From Sphingorhabdus sp. EL138 (GTDB taxonomy: Bacteria; Pseudomonadota; Alphaproteobacteria; Sphingomonadales; Sphingomonadaceae), in assembly GCF_900258045.1 (NCBI RefSeq), contig NZ_OGVD01000004.1:496001-560000 (forward strand): a DNA stretch of 64,000 nucleotides, in the 5' to 3' direction. A program made the translations under genes and the position numbers. Below the pieces are notes generated by a model, which saw nothing but the letters and a program-made list of their open reading frames with translations, was not told the origin of the DNA and did not search any database. Shown one piece after another: positions 48,972 through 57,906 of the stretch (position 1 is its first letter; every line of letters starts with the position of its first letter).

Positions 48972-49726
48972 GCTTCCGGTGCCGCAATGGATATGCCTTC
49001 AAGCTCCAGTACGCGCCGCATTGCCTTTGCGGTTTCCAAGGCGCCGTCGCTGTCGGAATGAAGGCATAATGTTTCGGCAGGGATTATCTTTGATGCATTT
49101 CCGGCCGTCGTGATGGGTTGTCCTTTGACCAAAGCCAGTCCCTGTTTCACGCGCTCGGCATCATTGGCGATAATGGCTCCTTCTTCCGTGCGAGCAACGA
49201 GGCGAGAATGCTGCGTATATTGCCGGTCAATAAATGCCTCGGCAATAAAGCGAACGCCGTTTTTGACGGCTTTTTCATGTATTGCAGATTCTGCCATACT
49301 GACCAGCGCCAGTTTTTCCATGTGGGTGATCTCGACCAGGATGTCCGCTAGTATTTCATCGTCCTGCGCATCATTATAAAGTGCACCATGCGGTTTCAGA
49401 TGCGTGATATCTGCCGCTACGTCTTTCGCTACAGCCTTGATTGCCTCTACCTGCTCCAGCAAACTGGCTTTCAATGTGGCAGGTTTAATAGTCATGCTCT
49501 GCCGACCGAAATTGGTTCGGTCGGGATAAGAGGGATGGGCACCAGCTGACACGCCTTTTTCTTTCGCGGCAACCAGCATGGCTCGCATCGTTTTTGCCGA
49601 TCCGGCATGACCACCGCAGGCAATGTTGCAGCTGGAAACAACGTCCATAATGGCAATATCGCGCGCCATGGCTTCGACGCTGTCGTCCTCTCCCAGATCA
49701 GCATTGAGGTCGATTGAGAAAGTCAT
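48968..49726 (-). CDS. pxpA: 5-oxoprolinase subunit PxpA (LamB/YcsF family)
   Basis: 252 residues from the ATG at 49726 (an ATG at 49735 would add 3 residues). The N-terminus SIDLNADLGE and the repeated VSSCNIACGGHAG, SAGAHPSYPDRTNFGRQ and LKPHGALYNDA are the family hallmarks. It opens the ring of 5-oxoproline with PxpB/PxpC. The start overlaps the stop of the transporter gene just upstream on the minus strand. Confidence 0.95.
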   Translation of the reverse strand: MTFSIDLNADLGEDDSVEAMARDIAIMDVVSSCNIACGGHAGSAKTMRAMLVAAKEKGVSAGAHPSYPDRTNFGRQSMTIKPATLKASLLEQVEAIKAVAKDVAADITHLKPHGALYNDAQDDEILADILVEITHMEKLALVSMAESAIHEKAVKNGVRFIAEAFIDRQYTQHSRLVARTEEGAIIANDAERVKQGLALVKGQPITTAGNASKIIPAETLCLHSDSDGALETAKAMRRVLELEGISIAAPEA

Positions 49727-50943
49727 GGCCACCATCCCAAGGCCCGGGCGATGAGCCGGACGCCCAACATGGTCGTGACCACCAATATAATCGCTCCGGC
49801 AATATTGCCTTTCCAGCCATTAACGTGACCGCCCAGTAAGGCCCTGTCATTGGCCAGTTTGATAAGGAAAAACGCGATGATAGGGAGGAGCAATCCGTTG
49901 GCTATCTGCGCAACGAAGATGATCTCCACCGGTTTGTAGTTCAGCAATGCACCGAAAGTACCGGACAAGATGACAAGCAACGCGCCGATCCTGAACGGGA
50001 TACGTGATGCACCAGTGCTGGATTTGCCAAAAATCTCCTGCACAATATATCCGGTAGCAAGTGGCGCCGTAATAGCGGAAGTCAATCCTGCGGCAAACAG
50101 TCCGGCACCTAGCGTAGCGCTGGCAAAACTGCCGAACAGCGGATTGAGCTGCTCAGCCATATCAACTGCGTTGGAAATCTCTTTGCCGCTTCCGAACAGG
50201 CTGGCCGCCGCTGTTGCCAATATTGTAATGGAAACAAGCCCGCCGAGACCGATGGAAAAAGCGCTGTCCGTCTGTGCTTCGGCTAGATCACCCTCCTGTT
50301 TCCAGCGTTCCCGTACACTCGCGGCATGGAGGAACAAATTATATGGGACGATTGTTGTGCCAATCAGCGCAATGGCTGTTAACAGCCCGCCTTGGGGAAC
50401 GGAGGGAATGAAGCCGTTAAAAATTGCCACCATATCGGGGCGGGTGATCAGGAATGTCAGCAAGAAAGACAGGCACATGAACAGCACCATCGCTATCAAT
50501 ATCCGTTCTACCCAGCGCGGTTTGGAAAACAGGATGAGTGCCCCGGCAAGCAAGGCGATAGATCCAATTGCAAGGTTGCGGTTGTTAGAAAAGCTGCCGT
50601 TAAGCGCTTCGAGACCCAACAGTGCGCCAGATATATTGCCGGCCTCGTAAGCCGCATTGCCAAGAGCCAAGGCAGCGATAAGCAGCAAAGCCGCCAGCCA
50701 CCGAAGGGGCGGTGAAGCGACCGTTTGCATCATTGCCTCCGCGAGACCCATACGAGAAACTAGCGCGACCCTAACGGCAATCGATTGTAAAATGATGGTG
50801 GTCACGGTGGCAAAGGCCAGCGCCCATATCAATGCAAAGCCGAAATTCGCGCCGGCCAGGGTGCAAGCGGTAACCGTACCAGGACCGATAAAGGCGGCGG
50901 AAACCAACATCCCCGGGCCAGGGCGATAACGGGTTATCTTCAT
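49723..50943 (-). CDS. Divergent NRAMP-family transporter in the pxp operon
   Basis: 406 residues, about 11 membrane helices. By fold it is NRAMP/LeuT-like (COG1914). The canonical TM1 motif DPGN, whose Asp and Asn bind metal, is here GPGT (residues 20-23), and the TM6 MPH motif is here VPY (199-201), so Met and His are also changed. Mn2+/Fe2+ transport is therefore doubtful. Bacillus has an NRAMP-like YcsG beside its pxp genes, so the association is recurrent; uptake of 5-oxoproline or a related substrate is a hypothesis. It overlaps pxpA. Confidence 0.85.
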   Translation of the reverse strand: MKITRYRPGPGMLVSAAFIGPGTVTACTLAGANFGFALIWALAFATVTTIILQSIAVRVALVSRMGLAEAMMQTVASPPLRWLAALLLIAALALGNAAYEAGNISGALLGLEALNGSFSNNRNLAIGSIALLAGALILFSKPRWVERILIAMVLFMCLSFLLTFLITRPDMVAIFNGFIPSVPQGGLLTAIALIGTTIVPYNLFLHAASVRERWKQEGDLAEAQTDSAFSIGLGGLVSITILATAAASLFGSGKEISNAVDMAEQLNPLFGSFASATLGAGLFAAGLTSAITAPLATGYIVQEIFGKSSTGASRIPFRIGALLVILSGTFGALLNYKPVEIIFVAQIANGLLLPIIAFFLIKLANDRALLGGHVNGWKGNIAGAIILVVTTMLGVRLIARALGWWP

Positions 50944-50976
50944 GAAATATGCTGCAATCTAATCATTACTGATGAC

Positions 50977-51636
50977 CTAATTCGCCCACGGCCAGGGCCG
51001 TTCCCTGAACCATTTTGTAATGACATATTTGGTGCCGCTACGCACTTTCATTCCGTGATGCAGGGTCAGATCATTGGCGCTGCCATCGGCGCCAATGTTG
51101 TTCCAGCACAATATGCTGCCAGTCTTTGGCACAAACTTCTTGTTCAGTTTGACGAAGCGCGTGGCCCCGCCGGCGCTCGGTTCATTCAAATAGATCATGA
51201 ATGTCCAGGTGCGTTGTCCAGATTCAGCGCAGAATTTTTCGAAGTCCTGGCCATTGGGATCAAAATAGTCTGTATGGGCCTTGAATTCCTGTCCCTCCGC
51301 ATAACGTTGTCCCTGCAACGGTTCACCAAAGGCAGGGTCAATATTGGCAAAGTTGCAGATTTTTTCATCCATTGCCGACACAAATGGGTCATCATGATCC
51401 AGATCGCAGGTCTCGCTGGTGCGAAAATAATCATCGCCGTTGGCATCGGCAATTGTTGACGGGCGGCGCTTTTCGTCAATGCGCTGGATAAGCTCCTCGC
51501 ATTCGCTTCGACCGATAAAATTTTTCAGCATGCAAAGTTCAACGCTTTTGCTGGGATAGCGCTGTACCTTGCCCAACGCGACCAGATAGTCGGCAGAGGT
51601 GGTGTTTTGATCTGTCATCAAACGGTCCGAACTCAT
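50977..51636 (-). CDS. 2-oxoglutarate/Fe(II) oxygenase (prolyl 4-hydroxylase-like)
   Basis: 219 residues from the ATG at 51636; an ATG at 51618 is an alternative, and longer frames upstream seem non-coding. The double-stranded beta-helix has the iron triad H121-x-D123 (KAHTDYFD) and H193 (LHHG), and Lys204 for 2-oxoglutarate (SGTKYVITKWFRER). It resembles procollagen-type P4H domain enzymes, possibly acting on a Pro- or Lys-containing protein; the target is unknown. It lies 33 bp upstream of the transporter gene on the same strand and may be co-transcribed. Confidence 0.88.
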   Translation of the reverse strand: MSSDRLMTDQNTTSADYLVALGKVQRYPSKSVELCMLKNFIGRSECEELIQRIDEKRRPSTIADANGDDYFRTSETCDLDHDDPFVSAMDEKICNFANIDPAFGEPLQGQRYAEGQEFKAHTDYFDPNGQDFEKFCAESGQRTWTFMIYLNEPSAGGATRFVKLNKKFVPKTGSILCWNNIGADGSANDLTLHHGMKVRSGTKYVITKWFRERPWPWAN

Positions 51637-51725
51637 TCCTAATATGGTGCTCAGACTAAATGAAAATTCGCATGCTGCAACCGCTCTTTGCGGTCCGGCA
51701 GAATCGGGATATAGAAAAGCTAACC

Positions 51726-52352
51726 ATGGCAGACACAAATCTCGATCACGGCGATAGTACTGGTGCAGAGCGCGGTTTCACGTTGGTGGAAATGATGGTG
51801 GCCCTGTTCATTTTTTCGCTGCTGTCTGTTGCCGGTGTCGTCCTTTTGCGCGGTGCAGTGAACAGTAATGAAGTTACCGACGCCAAGCTCAGCGACATGG
51901 CGCAGATGCAGCGGCTCGTATCGTTGATGGAGGCGGATTTGAGTCAGGCGCTCCCACGGCCGCATCGCAATGAAGAGGGGGATCGGGTTGCCGCCTTTGT
52001 GAGCGAAACCGGGTCGCAGGGCCGCAGGTTTTTATCCTTCTCCCGCGGCGGACAGAGCAATATCAACAATAAGCCGCGCTCCAATATGCAGCGTGTGTCC
52101 TATCAATTGAATGACGGCCGGCTGGAACGCCTGCAATATGAAACAACCGATGGCGGTGCAGTGAGCGAGCCTGCTGTCTTGCTGGATGGTATAAGCGCGC
52201 TTCAATTGCGTTTTCGCGACAAGAGAGGGCAGTGGGTTAGTCGTTGGCAGACGGAAAGGCTCAGCGATTTACCGCGCGCGGTCGAAATGCGATTTGATCA
52301 GAATGGGCGAAACTATCGTCATGTCTTTCTGATCGGGACCGGTTATTTATGA
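51726..52352 (+). CDS. gspJ: Type II secretion minor pseudopilin GspJ
   Basis: 208 residues from the ATG at 51726. A short leader ends in G before FTLVEMMVALFIFSLLSVAG, the type IV prepilin-like cleavage site (RG|FTLVE, Glu5 present), followed by a hydrophobic helix and globular domain. It would cap the pseudopilus with GspK and GspI. No gspI, gspH or gspC-G is adjacent. It overlaps gspK by 4 nt. Confidence 0.88.
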   Translation: MADTNLDHGDSTGAERGFTLVEMMVALFIFSLLSVAGVVLLRGAVNSNEVTDAKLSDMAQMQRLVSLMEADLSQALPRPHRNEEGDRVAAFVSETGSQGRRFLSFSRGGQSNINNKPRSNMQRVSYQLNDGRLERLQYETTDGGAVSEPAVLLDGISALQLRFRDKRGQWVSRWQTERLSDLPRAVEMRFDQNGRNYRHVFLIGTGYL

Positions 52353-53338
52353 AGCCGGTTTACGTCGCCAAAAAAAGCGAACGCGGTGCCGCGCTGCTGA
52401 CTGTTCTGCTTTTGGTTGCGGTCATTGCCGTACTGGCCGCCCATGGGATTGACCGGCTGGCGGGCGCGACCAAACTGGCGGCCAACGCGCGTGAGCTCAG
52501 TCAAGCCAAGGCCTATCTGATTGCGGCGGAATCCATCGGCATGCAATCGGCCGAACAAATCGTTAGCCTTTCACCCGGCCGGACGACCAACCTTGGCGGC
52601 TGGAACGGTCAGGAACGTAAGTTTCCGGTTCCTGGTGGATTGATCATCGCAGCGCTCACCGATGGCGGAAACTGTTTTAACATCAACAGTCTGGTGAGCC
52701 AGACTGACGCGGTGCTTTCGGCTCGACCGGAAGGACAAACGCAATTTGTCCGCTTGATGGAGTTACTGGAAATTCCGCAAGGGCAGGCGGCGGATATTGC
52801 AGAGTCTGTTACCGACTGGATTGATAGCGATACGGTTCCATTTCCGCGCGGTGCAGAGGATGAATATTATATCCAACTGGAAACACCCTATCGCACCGCT
52901 AATGCAATTATGGTTGATGTCAGCGAGCTGCGCACGGTAAAAGGCGTGACAAGTGATGTTTACGCTCGTCTGGCGCCCTGGCTCTGTGCGTTGCCGACGA
53001 CTGACTTGTCGCCAATCAATATTAACACACTCCGCCCGGAACAGGCTGTCTTGCTGGCCATGCTGTCCAACAATCCTGATATTGTGCAAACCCGGCAGTT
53101 TCTTGGCCGGCGGCCGGAGACCGGTTATGGCAGTCTCAATGACTTTTGGGCAGAACCGTTGCCCGCGGGCTTCCTGGCGCCATCGCAGGTGCAGGGGCAA
53201 GTGAAATTGAAAACACGCTGGTTCAGGCTGGACATGGCTGTCGAAATGCAAAGCGCTCTGGTGGAGGAACGGGCTCTGGTCGATGCGGCCCGCCAGCCGG
53301 CGCGTCTGGTCCACCGTCAGCGGGGTGATGCACTATGA
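52349..53338 (+). CDS. gspK: Type II secretion minor pseudopilin GspK
   Basis: 329 residues. The prepilin leader KKSERGAALLTVLLLVAVI has Ala after the cleavage Gly, as usual for GspK, which lacks Glu5. The globular domain has FNINSLVSQ, VTDWIDSD and SPININTLRPEQAVLLAMLSN (helix-hairpin-helix type). No gspL or gspM follows; after the stop comes a tRNA-His gene. Confidence 0.9.
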   Translation: MKPVYVAKKSERGAALLTVLLLVAVIAVLAAHGIDRLAGATKLAANARELSQAKAYLIAAESIGMQSAEQIVSLSPGRTTNLGGWNGQERKFPVPGGLIIAALTDGGNCFNINSLVSQTDAVLSARPEGQTQFVRLMELLEIPQGQAADIAESVTDWIDSDTVPFPRGAEDEYYIQLETPYRTANAIMVDVSELRTVKGVTSDVYARLAPWLCALPTTDLSPININTLRPEQAVLLAMLSNNPDIVQTRQFLGRRPETGYGSLNDFWAEPLPAGFLAPSQVQGQVKLKTRWFRLDMAVEMQSALVEERALVDAARQPARLVHRQRGDAL

Positions 53339-53372
53339 TGATTGTTTCATGTCGTTTTGCTGCGCTAAATAC

Positions 53373-53402
53373 TTGACGTCTGCCCCTATGCATCCCTATG
53401 CA
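53373..53402 (+). promoter_or_regulatory. Possible promoter of tRNA-His
   Basis: TTGACG (53373-53378), 18-bp spacer, TATGCA (53397-53402), 38 bp before the tRNA. A direct repeat CCCTATGCA occurs twice here (53386-53402 region). Confidence 0.5.
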
Positions 53403-53440
53403 GCCCGGCGCAGCAGCTAGTTTGCATGCATTGCGATTAT

Positions 53441-53518
53441 GGCGATCGTAGCTCAGTTGGTTAGAGCGCCGGTTTGTGGTACCGGAGGTCGGGGGTTCGA
53501 GACCCCTCGGTCGCCCCA
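53441..53518 (+). tRNA. tRNA-His (GTG anticodon)
   Basis: The cloverleaf is complete: acceptor stem of 7 bp plus the extra G-1 (53441) paired with C73, the His identity element; D arm GCTC/GAGC, anticodon arm CCGGT/ACCGG with loop TTGTGGT (anticodon GTG at 53476-53478), T arm GGGGG-TTCGAGA-CCCCT. The CCA end is encoded (53516-53518). Confidence 0.97.
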
Positions 53519-53593
53519 TTTTCAAAATCACATATCCCATATATTCAAATGGTTAGGGGTTCCGAGGATATCTTGGGGTGACAAAAGTGTTTT

Positions 53594-53606
53594 GTAATAT
53601 TATTAC
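53594..53606. promoter_or_regulatory. Perfect palindrome upstream of the dehydrogenase gene
   Basis: GTAATA-T-TATTAC, a perfect 6+1+6 repeat, 44 bp before the start codon. It may be an operator; the cognate regulator is unknown. Confidence 0.4.
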
Positions 53607-53650
53607 GTTTATACCAAATTATGTTGCTCATCAATTGAGGGGTTTTGCCA

Positions 53651-54700
53651 ATGTCGGTAATGTGGGATTTGCCAGATTTTGACGGCCATGAAGCTGTCCA
53701 TTTTTTTCACGATGTTGAAACTGGTCTCAGTGCGATTATTGCCCTTCATTCCACCCACTTGGGTCCCGGCGCTGGCGGCACACGCTTTTGGCATTATGAG
53801 AATCGCGAAACCGCTGTAACTGACGCTCTGCGCCTGTCGCGCGGGATGAGTTTCAAGAACGCGATGGCTGGACTGCCTCTTGGCGGCGGTAAAGCAGTCA
53901 TATTAGCGGATCGCAATCGTACCAAATCGCCAGAAATGATGGCCGCTTTCGGGCGGATGATCGATTCTCTGAGTGGCCGTTACGTAACGGCGGAAGATGT
54001 TGGCATCAGTACCGCCGATATGGTCGAGGTTTCCAAGCAGACACAATATGTCTCTGGTCTGCCGGTGAGTGATCAAAGTGACGCTGGCGGAGATCCGGGA
54101 CCGTTTACGGCTATGGGTGTTTACCTTGGTGTTAAGGCTGCGGTGAAGCACAAGTTGGGCCGCGACAGCATGGAAGATATCCATGTTGCGATTCAGGGGG
54201 TTGGCAGTGTCGGCGGGGGATTGGCGCGCTTGCTGGCCGAAGATGGTGCGCGGCTGAGCATTGCGGACATCAACAAGGATCATGCGGCCAGTTTAGCTGC
54301 GGAGATTGGTGCGACCGTCGTCGGTCTGAACGATGTGATGCGTCTTGAAGCAGATGTTTTCAGTCCCAATGCCTTGGGTGCAGTTCTAGACAAGGTCTCA
54401 ATTGCCCAGCTTAACGTTCCAATCGTTGCTGGTGGTGCCAATAATCAGCTCGCGACACCGGAAGATGGACAGCGGATTTTTGATCGCGATATTCTTTTTG
54501 CACCCGATTACGTCATCAACTCCGGAGGCATCATCAGCGTTGGCCTTGAATATCTAGGCGATAGCGACGTTAATGAGGTCAATAGGCGGGTCGCCAAAAT
54601 CCCTGCACGACTAACAGAAATCTGGAAAGAAAGCGCAACGAGTAAGCTGCCGTCAGCAGAAGTCGCCGACAATATGGCTCGGGCGCTTATAGGTCGTTAA
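53651..54700 (+). CDS. Leucine/valine-type amino-acid dehydrogenase
   Basis: 349 residues from the ATG at 53651 (a TTG 6 bp upstream is less likely). The Glu/Leu/Phe/Val dehydrogenase fold is seen in GPGAGGTRFWHYENR, MSFKNAMAGLPLGGGKAVI (catalytic Lys69 and Lys81), and the NAD site IQGVGSVGGGLARLL (about 177-191). It reversibly deaminates branched-chain amino acids to 2-keto acids. Leucine dehydrogenase is the closest type by pattern; valine or phenylalanine preference cannot be excluded. No other bkd gene is adjacent. Confidence 0.9.
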   Translation: MSVMWDLPDFDGHEAVHFFHDVETGLSAIIALHSTHLGPGAGGTRFWHYENRETAVTDALRLSRGMSFKNAMAGLPLGGGKAVILADRNRTKSPEMMAAFGRMIDSLSGRYVTAEDVGISTADMVEVSKQTQYVSGLPVSDQSDAGGDPGPFTAMGVYLGVKAAVKHKLGRDSMEDIHVAIQGVGSVGGGLARLLAEDGARLSIADINKDHAASLAAEIGATVVGLNDVMRLEADVFSPNALGAVLDKVSIAQLNVPIVAGGANNQLATPEDGQRIFDRDILFAPDYVINSGGIISVGLEYLGDSDVNEVNRRVAKIPARLTEIWKESATSKLPSAEVADNMARALIGR

Positions 54701-54752
54701 GGCTTTTTTTACGAGGTTGATGCCTTTACAGCGACAGTAGGTAGCCTCGATC

Positions 54753-56942
54753 CTATACCGCGACTTGCATGAACTTGGGTTTGCTCGCCTGCTCTGACGC
54801 GCTTTGGGCGAGTGGATAATTGCCTGGTGGCAAAGCCGCCAGCGGCATTCCTGCTGCTGCAAGGTCATAGGGCGAGACCCGGTGACGGGTGCACAAGCCG
54901 CCCGCGCCATCGCTAACCAATGGTGTTTCAAACTCGGTCGCGACCGTTGCTTCTTTTACCCTTATGACGGTGCTGATAACCAATTGCCCGCCGCCTAGGT
55001 CAAGTACCAACTGGGTACCGATAGGAACGCCGAGCAAACCTTCAAACCGGGCACCGGTTTTGGAAAGATCGCGCATGACAACATCATATCTGTGATCTTC
55101 ATGAATGGCGCCAATTCGGCGGAACACCGTGCGCCTGTCGGGCCGGTATAAGTCGGGACCATCGGGCTCAATTTTGAAAAGCCCGGTTCCCAGATTTTCC
55201 TCGATTTCTTCAAGCTTGAGAGCCTTGGAGTAGATCCAGCCTTGAATATAGCGAGCGCCCTTTGAGCATACGAGGTCAAACTGATCAAAAGCCTCGACAC
55301 CTTCGACCGTGGTTTCCATGCCCAGCGCTTCGGACAGGCTGACAATGGCGGCAATGATCTTGGCGCTGTTCTTGTCCTTCTGGGTACAGGAATCGACGAA
55401 ACTCTTGTCGACCTTGATTTTGTCAAATGGTGCCGATCGCAGATAGCTGAGCGATGAATAGCCAGTACCAAAATCGTCAAGCGCCAGCCGGACGCCCAGC
55501 TCCTTCAAAATTTTGAACGTATTGTCGATGGTTTCACTATCGCCCATGAACACGCTCTCGGTCAGTTCCAGTTCCAGACGTTCAGGCTCGAGCCCGCTGG
55601 ATGCAAGGGCATTCATTACAATTTCCGGGAAGCCGCTATTGGCAAATTGAACAGCTGATACATTGACCGCAATGCGGACCGATTTGGGCCATTGCAGTGC
55701 ATCTGTACAAGCTTTGCGCAGCGCCCATTCGCCCAGTTGATTGATAAGATTAAGTTCTTCCGCAATTGGAATGAAAACGCCTGGGCTAACTGCACCCCGC
55801 TCAGGATGGACCCAGCGCATCAACCCTTCGAATCCGACCACCATATGATCATCGGTGCGGACCACCGGTTGATAATGCAGTTCCAGTTGGTCATTATCGA
55901 GAGCATCGCGTAAGTCTTCAACCAGCAGCCGGCGTTCTTCCTCTTCATCCTTCAGATCTGCGGAGTAAAAGCGGAACTGGCCACGTCCTGAATTTTTCGC
56001 AGAATATAGCGCAAGATCCGAACTGCGGACCAGTTCGTCCTTTTCAACACCATCATAGGGGGCAACGGCGATCCCGATGGATGTACCGATAACTGCGCTT
56101 TTGTCTTCAATGGGATAGGGTTGCGAAACAATCTTCACTATCTTTTCAGCGATTTCACCGAGCTTCCCGCGATCATCCAGGTCCGGTAAAATGACCTGAA
56201 ATTCATCACCGCCCAATCGTCCGATCTCACCGCGATCACCGATGATGGTACGCATCCTTTTGGCAACTTGCTTAAGCAACTCGTCACCGGCTGGATGACC
56301 CATTGTATCATTGACTTGTTTAAACCGGTCCAGATCAAGCATCATGATCGCGCAGCTGCGGTTGGCAGCCTTAAATGCGCCCAGGATTCCGGTGAGCTGA
56401 GTGTCCATGCGATGGCGATTGGCAAGGCCGGTCAGGGAGTCGAATTCTGCTAGCCGTGAATCTTCAAGCTTGCGCTGATACTCGACCGTAATATCCTTGG
56501 CGCTCCCGCGATATCCCTGAAACTCGCCTGAATCATCAAACTTTGGATGGGCTGATATCATCCACCAGGTTGGATGGTCGTCCTGACTCAATGTCGCTGG
56601 CACCCGCCGGACGACGAGGTCGCGAAGTTTGCTGCGCCTGCTGAGTTGGTAGTGAAGCGGACGATCTGATTTCTCATCTGGATTGTCCGGATCATTCTCG
56701 AAAAGCGCCGTTAAAGGCTGTGCCAATATCTCCTCAACCGGTTTGTTCAGGTTTTCCGCTGCTTTTTCGGAAAGATAGACAAAACGGCCCTCTGCATCGG
56801 TCGCCCACAGCCAGTTTATCCCTGCTTGTTCAAAGTCATCCAGGACTTCCAGGCGTCTGGAATGGTTTTTAGATGTAATGACGGATATTGATTCATCCGA
56901 TGAACCATTGGAAAACGCCTTGAGTAAACCTTTGACTGCCAT
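54753..56942 (-). CDS. PAS-GGDEF-EAL-PilZ c-di-GMP turnover and sensing protein
   Basis: 729 residues without membrane helices. A PAS domain (about 35-150) is followed by GGDEF (RLGGDEFQVILP, about 241-251), then an EAL domain with EGLMRW (about 375), NVSAVQF, ELTESVF, DDFGTGYSSL, KVDKSFV and EGVEAF, all catalytic ligands present, then a C-terminal PilZ domain (about 610-710) with RRTVFRR and DLSKTGARFEG. The GGDEF allosteric I-site RxxD is absent at its expected place. It could make, break and bind c-di-GMP; phosphodiesterase activity is best supported. Confidence 0.93.
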   Translation of the reverse strand: MAVKGLLKAFSNGSSDESISVITSKNHSRRLEVLDDFEQAGINWLWATDAEGRFVYLSEKAAENLNKPVEEILAQPLTALFENDPDNPDEKSDRPLHYQLSRRSKLRDLVVRRVPATLSQDDHPTWWMISAHPKFDDSGEFQGYRGSAKDITVEYQRKLEDSRLAEFDSLTGLANRHRMDTQLTGILGAFKAANRSCAIMMLDLDRFKQVNDTMGHPAGDELLKQVAKRMRTIIGDRGEIGRLGGDEFQVILPDLDDRGKLGEIAEKIVKIVSQPYPIEDKSAVIGTSIGIAVAPYDGVEKDELVRSSDLALYSAKNSGRGQFRFYSADLKDEEEERRLLVEDLRDALDNDQLELHYQPVVRTDDHMVVGFEGLMRWVHPERGAVSPGVFIPIAEELNLINQLGEWALRKACTDALQWPKSVRIAVNVSAVQFANSGFPEIVMNALASSGLEPERLELELTESVFMGDSETIDNTFKILKELGVRLALDDFGTGYSSLSYLRSAPFDKIKVDKSFVDSCTQKDKNSAKIIAAIVSLSEALGMETTVEGVEAFDQFDLVCSKGARYIQGWIYSKALKLEEIEENLGTGLFKIEPDGPDLYRPDRRTVFRRIGAIHEDHRYDVVMRDLSKTGARFEGLLGVPIGTQLVLDLGGGQLVISTVIRVKEATVATEFETPLVSDGAGGLCTRHRVSPYDLAAAGMPLAALPPGNYPLAQSASEQASKPKFMQVAV

Positions 56943-57189
56943 AGATATTCTTTAACCTCAGCCCCACTGATAAGTTAATTCCGGTTTTGAGGTTTCAGGT
57001 TTAATGGCACATGGTTACGATAGCGCTAACGGCAGTTATTTAACTTTTGTTTTCTGGATCATCAATTCGGAGGGAGTTGGTGGATCGCGAACTGACCAGA
57101 AAAACACTTGTCGCTTTGCTACAGTTCTGCCATCAAAAAATCAGATTCTACTGGTCGCACAGTAGCAAGAGGCAATGACCGTTTTTTAA

Positions 57190-57906
57190 ATGCACGCTTA
57201 CGCAAATCCTACCCGCTTTCTGTCGCTTGCCAGACCGCTGACGCTTTGGTTTTTGATCCTTGGCCTGGCATTGATTACTATTGGCTCAGCCTATGGCTTA
57301 TTCTACGCTCCTGCCGACCGTTTGATGGGTGACAGCGTTCGTATTCTTTATATCCATGTTCCGACCGTGTGGCTGGCTATGGGCGGCTGGACTGCTATTG
57401 CGATCGCCAGTATTGTGCAAATCGCGTGGCGGCATCCACTGGCAGCAGTTGCAGCGCGTGCGGTGGCTGTTCCGGGTGCTTTGTTTACCGCCTTGGGGTT
57501 GATTACCGGATCAATCTGGGCGCGACCGACCTGGGGTACCTGGTGGGTCTGGGATGGCCGTGTGACATCAGTATTGGTGCTGTTTTTTCTGTATCTCGCC
57601 TATATTGCGCTGGCCTTTGCAAGTAGCGAAAAAGGCGGTGTATCACGGGTAACCGCAATTTTTGGTATCGTTGGCGCTATCAACATTCCCATAATCAACC
57701 GGTCGGTCGTCTGGTGGAACAGCCTGCATCAGCCAGCCAGTATTACCGTGGGAGGGTCTTCCATTGATAGTGCTTTTCTATGGCCACTACTTGTAAATGT
57801 TATTGGATTCAGCCTTTTGTTCGGGGCAATCGTATTGATGCGTATGCGCGGAATTTTGGCGGAAACCAAAGTCGAAGCGCGGCTGAAAAGGATGGCTGCA
57901 GAATGA
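57190..57906 (+). CDS. ccmC: Heme exporter permease CcmC
   Basis: 238 residues with six membrane helices. The tryptophan-rich heme-handling motif WGTWWVWD is at 115-122, and His57 and a His in NSLHQPAS flank it. It loads heme on CcmE. It is the first gene of an overlapping ccm operon; ccmA and ccmB, usually upstream, are not in this position. Confidence 0.95.
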   Translation: MHAYANPTRFLSLARPLTLWFLILGLALITIGSAYGLFYAPADRLMGDSVRILYIHVPTVWLAMGGWTAIAIASIVQIAWRHPLAAVAARAVAVPGALFTALGLITGSIWARPTWGTWWVWDGRVTSVLVLFFLYLAYIALAFASSEKGGVSRVTAIFGIVGAINIPIINRSVVWWNSLHQPASITVGGSSIDSAFLWPLLVNVIGFSLLFGAIVLMRMRGILAETKVEARLKRMAAE

